From assembly GCF_026340255.1 (NCBI RefSeq), contig NZ_JAPEPJ010000001.1, positions 4,495,501 through 4,559,500 of the forward strand: DNA of 64,000 nucleotides. The letters are read 5' to 3'. The position numbers and the translations under genes are program-made. Of this stretch, positions 52,954 through 60,569 are shown one piece after another. Numbering within the stretch: position 1 is the first letter of the stretch; each line of letters begins with the position of its first letter. This DNA is from Streptomyces sp. NBC_01408. GTDB taxonomy: Bacteria > Actinomycetota > Actinomycetes > Streptomycetales > Streptomycetaceae. The notes below the pieces were generated by a model. It searched no databases. It was not told the origin of the DNA and worked only from the letters and a program-made list of their open reading frames with translations.

Positions 52954-54202
52954 TCATGCGGCGTGTTCGGCGCAGAGGCACCCCACGCCCCGCTCGATCC
53001 ACTCCCGGCCGGCCCACTCGGGATGCCGCTCGATCAGCAGCGCACGGACCTCGGCGACGATCTCGCCCTCGCCCACCGCGGAGTCGCGCCGACGCCAGGT
53101 CTCGTCGCGCAGCTCGCGGAGGTAGTCGCGGACGTCCGTGAGCACGTGCGGGCCGCCGTGGTTTCCGTGACCGGGAACCACGAGCCGGGGCCGCGTGGCG
53201 GCCAGGTTGGTCCATGACCGCCAGCCAGCGCACGCCCGAGACGTCCGTGTCGTACGGGGGGAACCACGGGAAGATGGCGAACTGCCCGGTCTCGGCAAGG
53301 TCCCCGGTGAACAGCACGCCGGCGTCCGGGACCTCGACCACTTGGTCGCCCCTGGTGTGGCCCCGGCCGGTGGCCCGCAGCCGTACCGTCCGGCCGCCGA
53401 GATCCAGGTCGTGGCCGTCGTCGTAGACCACATCGGGGGTGGGAACGCGGACGCCGTCGAGGCGGGCGGCGATCGGCCCGCCGAAGCCCCGGAACATCTC
53501 CAGGTAGTTGGGTCCCTTCGCTGCCAGGTCGTCCGCCTGCGCGCGGTTGACCAGGTACGTGGCCTGGCCGGCGAACGCCTGGGCGCCGAAGGCGTGCTCG
53601 GGGTGGAAGTGCGTCGTGGTCAGGTACAGCCGGCGGTCCTTCGCCACCTCGGACGCGAAGGCGAGGACCTGCTCCGCGTTGGAGGTGCCGATGCCCGTCT
53701 CGACGACCAGGACGGCCTGCGTTCCGCCGATGCCAGCGAGCACGTCCGCGGCAAGGCTGTCCAGCGCGTCCGACAGCGCCGCACGCTGCTTGTGCAGCAG
53801 GCGTATTCGCTGAGCCACGGCCGGGTCGAACGCCGCGGCTTCCTCGCTGCGCCAGATGCGCAGGGTGAGCACGGAGAGGCGGTCCAACGCGGAGGAGAGC
53901 GTCTCGGTGTGGCGAACGGCACCGAGCAGAGGAGGGCCGGCCAAGGCGGCCAACACTTCGTCCGCCCGCTCGGCCAGGTGGTTGCGTTCGGCGTTGAGCT
54001 GGTCGATCTCGCGCTTGCAGTCGGCGACCTGGGATTCGCTCAGTCCGCCGCGCACGCGGTCCTCGGCGAGCCACAGACGGGAGTTGGTCGCGTGCAAGCG
54101 TGTGAGGGTGTCGTCCAGCCGCTGCTGGTCCTTGGGCGGAAGCGCTGCCGCGGCCAGCATCAGGCCCGGCGGAAGGACGAGAGAAGGGACGGGCGTTGTC
54201 AT
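52954..54202 (-). pseudogene. Metallo-beta-lactamase-fold hydrolase with a +1 frameshift
   Basis: From the ATG at 54202, about 150 helical residues (LPPKDQQRLDDTLTRLHATN and on) precede an MBL domain: VETGIGTSNAEQVL, THFHPEHAFG (HxHxEH metal motif), GRGHTRGDQVVEVPDAGVLF and TGDLAETGQF. At about 53210 the frame breaks; the C-terminal part (LAATRPRLVVPGHGNHGGPH, then EWIERGVGCLCAEHAA, stop at 52954) continues in the next frame. One extra C in a GGTTGG context would explain it. Either the gene is inactive or the base is a sequence error. It is the third gene of the Nudix-kinase operon (ATGA overlap). Confidence 0.75.
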
Positions 54203-54840
54203 CTGGAGTCCTCCGCGTACGTGGAAGGGGACAGGACCGAGCCGGCGACGGACAACACCTCGGCTTGGACCTGCTCGATGGACTTGCCCTCGCAGTCGAC
54301 GACCTCGGCGTACGCCCCCTGCTCCACCTGGTGGAGTAAGACCCCGTGCAGGGCCCGCTGGTACGCCGGATAGAAACCGGTCCAGGGCCGGCCCTCACGA
54401 GCGCTGGTGATCGCGTAGCTGCGGTCGGCGTCGAGTGATGGGAGAAGGAGGACGGACATCTCCCGAGCCGGGGTGCGGGAGTCGGCGATCCGCTCCACCG
54501 CGCCGAGTGCCTCAGCTGGGGAGGAGGCTTCCTTGACCGAGGCCGTCGCCGCGCTGACGGCGATCAGCATCGGCATCCCGCGGTCGAGGAGGCCGAAGCG
54601 GCCGGGTTCGAGCGCGGCCGACCGCTTGTCGTAGCTGTCGAGGAGCAGCCCCGTCAGCTCGGCGGTGGTGGACCGCTCGAACCACCATGCGGCGTAATCC
54701 TCGCCGGCGACTCGTTCCCAGGCGGCAGCATTGTGCTCGTGAACTGAACCGAGCAGCTGGATGTTGGAGAAGCGAGCGGCGAGCCGTCGTAGGTGCGTGG
54801 TCTTGCCGACGTTGTCCGGGCCGTTGAGGCTGATGAACAT
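54199..54840 (-). CDS. Thymidylate kinase-like P-loop protein
   Basis: 213 residues from the ATG at 54840. The P-loop reads GPDNVGKTTHLRRLA, very like the thymidylate kinase GxDGxGKST loop. LLDRGMPML occupies the DRY/DRG position, and a lid-like segment follows. Sequence beyond the core is divergent, so the nucleotide substrate is uncertain. Its stop overlaps the MBL-fold gene, and the Nudix gene lies 8 bp upstream, so the three form an operon likely handling modified nucleotides. Confidence 0.75.
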   Translation of the reverse strand: MFISLNGPDNVGKTTHLRRLAARFSNIQLLGSVHEHNAAAWERVAGEDYAAWWFERSTTAELTGLLLDSYDKRSAALEPGRFGLLDRGMPMLIAVSAATASVKEASSPAEALGAVERIADSRTPAREMSVLLLPSLDADRSYAITSAREGRPWTGFYPAYQRALHGVLLHQVEQGAYAEVVDCEGKSIEQVQAEVLSVAGSVLSPSTYAEDSR

Positions 54841-54848
54841 GGCGGTGG

Positions 54849-55313
54849 TCAGGACGCGCGGATCTGGGTGTCGAGCACGGCCTTGATCGCCTCGACGTTG
54901 CCGGCCGCGAAGTCGGCCAGCTCCGGCGGCATCAGGTTGAGCTGCCGGACCGCCTCCGCCGTGAACGGCACGCGGACGACCTCGTAGCCGCCCCGCTCGG
55001 GCTTGTCGAACTCGGTGCCCGTGCGTGCAGCGAGGTCCATCTGCTCCAAACGCGCGGCGAAGATGTGCTGGACACCCAGGCCGCCATCCAGCATGTCGGT
55101 GATCAGGTGCACGAGCTCTGCCTTGCTCAGCTTGCCCCCGAGCTCCTCGAACACCTCGCGGTGCAGCGCGTCCTCGATGCTCGCGTCCTCGGCCTCGACA
55201 CCGCCGCCCACCGTCACCCAGTACGGGTCCCGACCCGGCTTGGTGCGCTTGATCAGCACGAGGTCGTCGCCGTCCAACAGGATGGCCCTGGCATTCCGCT
55301 TGATGATCGTCAT
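54849..55313 (-). CDS. Nudix hydrolase
   Basis: 154 residues from the ATG at 55313. The Nudix box is GVEAEDASIEDALHREVFEE followed by LGG; the catalytic REVFEELG end is intact, but the first Glu of the consensus (G-x5-E) is Ala. The rest (ARAILLDGDDLVLIKRTKPG, VTVGGG) is typical. It hydrolyses a nucleoside diphosphate linked to another moiety. First gene of the three-gene operon. Confidence 0.88.
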   Translation of the reverse strand: MTIIKRNARAILLDGDDLVLIKRTKPGRDPYWVTVGGGVEAEDASIEDALHREVFEELGGKLSKAELVHLITDMLDGGLGVQHIFAARLEQMDLAARTGTEFDKPERGGYEVVRVPFTAEAVRQLNLMPPELADFAAGNVEAIKAVLDTQIRAS

Positions 55314-55531
55314 CTCCCGTGCCTCTCTGGGATTCGTTCGTGGCGATGCCGACATGTCGGCTGATTCGCCTGCGATTTGTCGTAATTGGTGGCCCGCAAC
55401 CGACTGGACGTCGGGGATCTTCAGAGTCTGAGTTACAGGTGCTGTTCGCGCATATCGCGGCGGTGATATCACGACCGCGTGGAGGGCAGTTGACCCTGTC
55501 GAGCTGGCCCCCGCGAGGGATGATCCCGGGG

Positions 55532-56023
55532 CTATCCGTCGTCCGCAGGCGAAGTGAGCGTGAACCAGGTCTCCGTGCCGTCCTCGCTGACACCCCACTC
55601 GTCCGCGAGGGCTTCGACGATCAGCATGCCCCTGCCGCACTCCTCGTCGGTTGCCGGCTTCCGAACCCGAGGTCTCCCTGGGGACCCGTCAGCAACCCTG
55701 ATGCCGACGGTCGCCAGCTGGCGCTCCATGGCAAATCTGAGGCTGCTTCCGCTTCCGTGGACCAGCGCATTGGTAACGACCTCGCTGGTCAAGAGGCACG
55801 CCGAATCGATAAGGCGGAGAAGCCCGCGGTGAGCCAGCCACCTGTGAACGACGCTTCGGATCTCTCCGACGAGGCGGGCGTCCTCGTGACTGACGTCGGC
55901 CGCGGCGCGACGGGGGTCGCCATGACGCTGAAAGGTCAGAGTCACCTGATCGACTTCGGGGTCCGTCTGATCGTGAAGGCGGACCGTCTCGGTGTGGAGC
56001 ACGCTGAGTGCGGTCTGGCGCAT
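55532..56023 (-). CDS. HATPase_c (anti-sigma/SpoIIAB-like) ATP-binding regulatory protein
   Basis: 163 residues from the ATG at 56023, AAGGAG 6 nt upstream; the ATG at 56029 would leave no spacing. GHKL-fold boxes are visible: LTSEVVTNALVHGSG (N box), RVADGSPGRPRV (G1) and EECGRGMLIVEALADEWGV (G2). Such proteins are abundant in streptomycetes as serine kinases controlling sigma factors or HTH partners. It is divergent from an HTH/TPR protein, with direct repeats between. Confidence 0.87.
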   Translation of the reverse strand: MRQTALSVLHTETVRLHDQTDPEVDQVTLTFQRHGDPRRAAADVSHEDARLVGEIRSVVHRWLAHRGLLRLIDSACLLTSEVVTNALVHGSGSSLRFAMERQLATVGIRVADGSPGRPRVRKPATDEECGRGMLIVEALADEWGVSEDGTETWFTLTSPADDG

Positions 56024-56117
56024 GGGCATCTCCTTCGACGAGTCGGTCCTGTCGCGGTCACATCGAGGAAACCCCTTGGGGCGCTGTTCCGGTACGCCGT
56101 CAACCTGCCCTGCGTGG

Positions 56118-56267
56118 TCAAAGTGGTCAAAGATCGTTTCTGAGTGTGTCCCTGGGGATCGAATCGTGCCAATTGCCGGTGGGGGAGGGGTCATTGGGCC
56201 CTACCGTGTTGGATGGGTCAGCGGGCACCCCCGCGGATGACCCGATCAAAGTGATCAAAGATCGTCT
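56118..56267. repeat. Pair of 22-bp direct repeats between divergent regulators
   Basis: TCAAAGTG-(G/A)-TCAAAGATCGT followed by TT or CT occurs at 56118-56139 and 56246-56267 in the same orientation with two differences. Each copy itself holds two TCAAAG half-units 9 nt apart. The second copy ends 18 nt before the start of the + strand gene, so bound protein would block its expression. Confidence 0.7.
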
Positions 56268-56285
56268 TGCTCGCTGGAGTGCCTC

Positions 56286-57674
56286 GTGACTCACAAGCGG
56301 AATGAACGGCTCGCCGCCATCCTGGAGGAAGCTGGCTGGTCCCGGGCACAAGCGGCCAGTGCGTTCAATCGCGTTGCCCAGGAGAACAACCTCGTCGGTT
56401 ACACGGCGATTGGCCGTTCCCACATCAGCATGTGGGTCGGTGGGACGGAAGCGTCGGGTGCGTCGCCCGTAATCTTGAGCCAGGCGCTGACGCGTCGCTT
56501 AGGGCGAGTCATCACGCCAGACGAACTTGGCTTCGCAGCCGCTTCGTCATCGGGGCAAGGGGCGCTGGACTGGACCGTCGATCCGATACTGACCCTCACA
56601 GACCTGGGGAGAAGCGATTTGGACGTCGAGCGGCGCAAGCTGCTAACCGGCGCGGTGTACTCGATCGCCGGCCTCGCCCTGCCGGGGGAGTCGTGGTGGG
56701 AGGAGATGGCCGCGGCGGCCCCGGCAGAATCGGCGGCGGGAGCGCGAAGAGCCGGGCGATCGGACGTAGCAGCCGTCAGGGAGATGACGGCAGCCTTCTC
56801 CCGCATGGACCAGAGCCGCGGTGGCGGCCACGGACGCCAAGCGCTGGTCCAGTACCTCCACTCGGACGTGCGTGGCTTCCTGCATGCGGCCTTCCCTAAC
56901 GATGAGATCCGCCGCGGCATGCTTGCCGCGGCAGGTGAACTGTCGTATCTGTCCGGGTGGATGGCCTTCGACAATGGGAAACACGCCCTTGCGCAGAACT
57001 ACTTCCACCTCGGCCTCAAGCTCGCAGCCCGTGCGGACGATGCCCCGCTCACCGGCCATATTCTGCGGGCGATGGCCCACCAGGCCATCGATCTGGGCTT
57101 CGTCAACGAAGGTCTGCGGCTCTCGACCGCATCGATCCAAGGCCAGCGTTACGCGAGCGCTACGCCACGGGAGCGCGCTCTGCTCGGCGTGGTCCACGCC
57201 CGAGGCCTCGCAGCCACAGGGCAGCGACAAGCCGCAGCCAAGGCACTTCTTCGCGCGGAGGATGATCTCTCCGCGGCCAGTGAGGACATCCCGGAGCCGA
57301 ACAGGACGTTCTTCTTCGCGGAAGCGTCCCTCGCCCATGAAACTGCATGCACACTGCGTGACTCCGGTGACAGGCAGGGCGCGATCCACCAGTTCAAGCG
57401 GAGCGTACGGACCAGGGGTTCGGCATTCCGTCGCACGCATGCCGTGACACTGGGATACCTCGGCTCCGTGCAGGTCGCCGACGGGCACGTCGAGGAGGCA
57501 TGCGCCACATGGAGCACAGTCCTTGACGCCATGGAAGAAGGGATCTACTCGGGACGGGCCCGCCAGGCCGTAGTCGACATGCGCCGCCTGCTCTCCCCGT
57601 ACCGACGCCGAGGCATTCCGGCCGTTGCCAGCCTGGACGCCCGGGCCGCCGCATACCTCGTCCAAGTACATTGA
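56286..57674 (+). CDS. HTH/TPR regulatory protein of Streptomyces type
   Basis: 462 residues from a GTG (GGAG about 7 nt upstream). The N-terminal 80 residues form an HTH-like domain (RLAAILEEAGWSRAQAASAF, GRSHISMWVGG). A linker with a hydrophobic patch (LLTGAVYSIAGLALPG) leads to about six TPR-like repeats (about 190-440; YLSGWMAFDNGKHALAQNYF, HLGLKLA). This family is common in streptomycetes, often beside HATPase proteins, and its output is unknown. The divergent HATPase gene and the repeats in the spacer suggest a joint circuit. Confidence 0.8.
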   Translation: MTHKRNERLAAILEEAGWSRAQAASAFNRVAQENNLVGYTAIGRSHISMWVGGTEASGASPVILSQALTRRLGRVITPDELGFAAASSSGQGALDWTVDPILTLTDLGRSDLDVERRKLLTGAVYSIAGLALPGESWWEEMAAAAPAESAAGARRAGRSDVAAVREMTAAFSRMDQSRGGGHGRQALVQYLHSDVRGFLHAAFPNDEIRRGMLAAAGELSYLSGWMAFDNGKHALAQNYFHLGLKLAARADDAPLTGHILRAMAHQAIDLGFVNEGLRLSTASIQGQRYASATPRERALLGVVHARGLAATGQRQAAAKALLRAEDDLSAASEDIPEPNRTFFFAEASLAHETACTLRDSGDRQGAIHQFKRSVRTRGSAFRRTHAVTLGYLGSVQVADGHVEEACATWSTVLDAMEEGIYSGRARQAVVDMRRLLSPYRRRGIPAVASLDARAAAYLVQVH

Positions 57675-57705
57675 CCGGGTCACGACGAGGCACGAGGGGA
57701 AGCGC

Positions 57706-58170
57706 ATGGCACAGTCGCTGGAAATCGAACCGATCGGCATTGTCGTCGGAGGCCGGACCGAGCCCACGGACGATCACTGGGGTGGTCCCGCGATCATCCG
57801 GCTGAACCCCGACTTCCCGGCGGACGTCGTCAAAGGCCTGGAGGAATTCTCACATCTTGTGGTGGTGTGGCACTTCCACAAGGCATCCCCGACCGACGTC
57901 GCCCTCCACGCGCGAAGCCCCCGTAACAACCCGGACTGGCCGCCCACCGGAACCTTCGTCCACCGCAACCACCGTCGACCGAACCAGCTCGCGCAGTCCT
58001 TCCCGCGACTCGTGAAGGTCGAGGGCCTGGACCTTCACGTCGTAGACCTCGACGCGATTGACGGCACACCCATCTACGATGTCGCGCCCTACTTCCGAGA
58101 GATGGGACCGCGCGGGGAGGTACGGGAGCCGAGCTGGCCGGCCGAGATGCTCGTGGACTACTGGGAATGA
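57706..58170 (+). CDS. TrmO/TsaA-family (YaeB-like) protein
   Basis: 154 residues from the ATG at 57706 with GAGGGGA upstream. The single beta-barrel fold is marked by IEPIGIVVGG, GLEEFSHLVVVWHFHKA and LDAIDGTPIYDVAPYF. The canonical SAM-site stretch RSPHRPNPIGLS is altered to HRNHRRPNQLAQS, keeping RPN but losing Ile-Gly-Leu. Canonical TrmO methylates N6 of t6A37 in tRNA; this variant may have another substrate. Confidence 0.78.
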   Translation: MAQSLEIEPIGIVVGGRTEPTDDHWGGPAIIRLNPDFPADVVKGLEEFSHLVVVWHFHKASPTDVALHARSPRNNPDWPPTGTFVHRNHRRPNQLAQSFPRLVKVEGLDLHVVDLDAIDGTPIYDVAPYFREMGPRGEVREPSWPAEMLVDYWE

Positions 58171-58260
58171 AGTGACGGCAGTCCGAGCAAATCCGGGTGA
58201 TCACGAGCAATGGTTGCGTCAGGTAGCAGTCCCCCACTTCGGCTCTTCGAGGCACACCGT

Positions 58261-58596
58261 ATGGAGATCTATCTCGGCCCCGTCCTGTTCACATTCCTCG
58301 GGCTGCTCTACATGATCAATCCCCTGGGGCTCGGCGACGCGGCTTTCCGGCAGCTGAACGCATACCCCAGGATCGACTGGTCCGCCGAAGCGGCGCGGCG
58401 GCAAGCCTTCGTGCTGGGCAGGACGGCCTTCGCGATCGGCACGGGCGCGCTGCTCTGGGTCCTTCTGCTGGAATTCGAGGCAAACCATCCCGTCAAGGTG
58501 GCCTTCCTGGTGGTCGCGATTCCCGCCGCTCTCGCTCTCGTGCTCTTCACGGTCATCGACACCAACAGGCGCGCGGCGGAGCAGCGCCGGCCGTAG
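58261..58596 (+). CDS. Small membrane protein
   Basis: 111 residues from the ATG at 58261 (GAGG 8 nt upstream). Three hydrophobic segments (about 3-20, 50-70 and 78-98) separated by a soluble loop rich in Ala/Arg are seen. No family recognised. It follows the TrmO-like gene on the same strand. Confidence 0.65.
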   Translation: MEIYLGPVLFTFLGLLYMINPLGLGDAAFRQLNAYPRIDWSAEAARRQAFVLGRTAFAIGTGALLWVLLLEFEANHPVKVAFLVVAIPAALALVLFTVIDTNRRAAEQRRP

Positions 58597-58687
58597 ACAG
58601 CCGTCCACCGAAGAAGGGTTGTGCCTGTCCCTGCCTCACCCAGCTTCACGACGGTCTACAGGGACAGCGGATGGTGACATGATTCCG

Positions 58688-58737
58688 GCCGCCCGGGGTG
58701 CGGGTGCGGCGTGCCCGGCAGCCGCACCCCGGGCGGC
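58688..58737. terminator. Hairpin, probable terminator
   Basis: A perfect 16-bp GC-rich stem (58688-58703 with 58722-58737) with an 18-nt loop lies 90 bp after the small membrane protein and 17 bp before the next start codon. Confidence 0.6.
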
Positions 58738-58754
58738 TTCCCATCCGCAAGTTT

Positions 58755-59396
58755 ATGAACGACGAATGGAGCAGCATGTCCTACGACGGCGCGTTCCTGT
58801 GGGGTGCGGCGAACTTCTCCGGCCGACCGCCCACCCGGCTGGTCATAGAGGGTGTAGCTGTGGGCGTCGTGACTGCCGGCCTGATCGCAGGTGTCGTGGT
58901 GACGGGCACGCTGACCGGTTTCGACACGATGGGCTCGGTGGTCGGTGTCATCGTGGGTCTGGCCGCCGCCTGGTATCTCTTCGCGACGAACGCGGGACGC
59001 GTCCTGGTCGGCGCAGTCGCCCTGCTCGGCGGGGCCCTCGCCTGGTGGATACCGGGCCAGACCGCACAGGCCGTCCTCGCGGCGCGCGGCGAGAGCCGTA
59101 CTGTGGTGGTGACCGAGGTCCACGTCCACCGCTACGAGGGACGCGACTACGTCAAGAACTCCTGCTCGGTACGCCGCCTTGACGGCACCCCGGTCCCGAC
59201 CGAAGCCTGGCGCACTTGCGGCGCCACCGCGCGCCAGGGCCACCACCTCACGATGGTCTTCGACCCGAGCGACGCCGTCCCGCCGACCGACCGGATCCTT
59301 CCTGCCACCGCCGCCGAGGCGCTCGCGGGGCCGGCGGCGGCGACTCTGGCCCTCATGGCGTTGTGCTGCGTCACGGTGATCCGAGCCCAGCCGTGA
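58755..59396 (+). CDS. Predicted membrane protein, DUF3592-like topology
   Basis: 213 residues from the ATG at 58755. Helices at about 31-52, 57-75, 82-102 and a C-terminal one (about 188-208) flank a soluble extracytoplasmic domain with VTEVHVHRYEGRDYVKNSCS and two Cys that could pair (NSCSV, WRTCGA). No ribosome site is clear; the start may lie at 58776. Function unknown; the arrangement of helices around a small beta domain resembles DUF3592 proteins. Confidence 0.6.
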   Translation: MNDEWSSMSYDGAFLWGAANFSGRPPTRLVIEGVAVGVVTAGLIAGVVVTGTLTGFDTMGSVVGVIVGLAAAWYLFATNAGRVLVGAVALLGGALAWWIPGQTAQAVLAARGESRTVVVTEVHVHRYEGRDYVKNSCSVRRLDGTPVPTEAWRTCGATARQGHHLTMVFDPSDAVPPTDRILPATAAEALAGPAAATLALMALCCVTVIRAQP

Positions 59397-59786
59397 CCAA
59401 GTCACGCCCGACTTGCGACCGCGTGCTCGGTGACCGCGGGCGGGCGCGGCGATGCCGGGGCACCATCCTCCGGCTCGACCTTCATGGTTGATCCAGACTC
59501 GCTTCGACGCCCTTTGCGACCTGTCCGAGCAGAAGACGGCAGGTAACGCCGAAGCCCTGCCGTAGAAGCTCAGTTACCGAAACAGGCGATCACTAAGACC
59601 ATGGTGCCTCACTCCCCGTCACCAGCTCGATCGAGAAGGAACCGCCGATTGCTCACCATCCACCAACACGCTCACTGCTCACGGCCCCCGGATTTCGGCG
59701 TTTCCGCAGGAGCCGGTGCTCACGAAGTCGCGAAACCTACACCCGCGCGGTACTCGAACGGGGAGCCACAGGCTGTGCGTATCAAG
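59397..59786. other. Intergenic stretch without a gene
   Basis: About 390 bp between convergent genes; no supported coding region, repeat or strong hairpin was seen. Confidence 0.55.
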
Positions 59787-60503
59787 CTACGGCGTGGTGA
59801 TCACCAGCCCCATCTCGGCGAGGGAGCGAGTCTGTTGGGCCGCTGCCTCACGGTCCCCGGACAGGGACACCTCGCCCAGCGTGACCGGGAACGATGTGTG
59901 CACAGCGGCGAGCAGGGCCGTGGTGTCCGGGCTCGCGGCGAAGACGCCGCCCGCCGCGGCAAACGCGACTTGCCCGTCGGGGGTGGAGCCGAGAAGCTCG
60001 GCGCCTCCCGGTATCCGCGTGCGGAGTTGCGTGCTGTCGGCGAGGTACGGCAACTCCGCGGCGAGCGGCAGCCTTGAGCGGAGTAGCCGACGGTAGGTGA
60101 CCTCGCTCGGCGGAAACTCGGAAACACCGAGATGGGTGGGCACCTGGTCCCGGGAGATCCAGTTGTGATGCCGGAGGAGGGCGATCGAGAGGAGCCCGCT
60201 GTCGTCGCCGAGCGGGATTGCCTGGTGGGGGTGGCCCTCAGGGAAGAGCAGGCAGTCCCCGGGCTTGAGCACCTCATCGAGGACGATGCTGGAAGCCGGG
60301 CCTCCTTCAGGGGTGTCCCAGCCGCCCAGCTGGAAGCGTTTGCTGCCCCAGAGCATCAGAGCGATGACGTCCTGGCGGTCCGAGTGCCAGCCGGTGACGC
60401 TGGTAGTGCCGGCAGAGATGAACAGCTTGGTGAACGGAGTCACCCTCGGGATTCGGCAGTTCGACCGCTGGTCGCCAGCCCTGGCGTCGCTGATGGACGA
60501 CAT
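59787..60503 (-). CDS. JmjC-type cupin oxygenase-like protein
   Basis: 238 residues from the ATG at 60503. TPFTKLFISAGTTSVTGWHS followed by DRQDVIALMLWGSKRFQLGG gives the HxD iron motif and the strand after it, and PEGHPHQAIPLGD supplies the distal His, as in JmjC ribosomal oxygenases that hydroxylate proteins with Fe(II) and 2-oxoglutarate. A C-terminal winged-helix-like part (LLAAVHTSFPVTLGEVSLSG) follows. Normal members have about 100 more N-terminal residues; here they are missing or lie in another frame (an ATG at 60555 opens a different frame). It lies 66 bp behind valS on the same strand. Confidence 0.75.
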   Translation of the reverse strand: MSSISDARAGDQRSNCRIPRVTPFTKLFISAGTTSVTGWHSDRQDVIALMLWGSKRFQLGGWDTPEGGPASSIVLDEVLKPGDCLLFPEGHPHQAIPLGDDSGLLSIALLRHHNWISRDQVPTHLGVSEFPPSEVTYRRLLRSRLPLAAELPYLADSTQLRTRIPGGAELLGSTPDGQVAFAAAGGVFAASPDTTALLAAVHTSFPVTLGEVSLSGDREAAAQQTRSLAEMGLVITTP

Positions 60504-60569
60504 CGTCGCCGTGTCCGGAGCCGACGTAGTGTGCGAGGGGCGGCAACGCCGTCATCCGTTTGATGCGAG

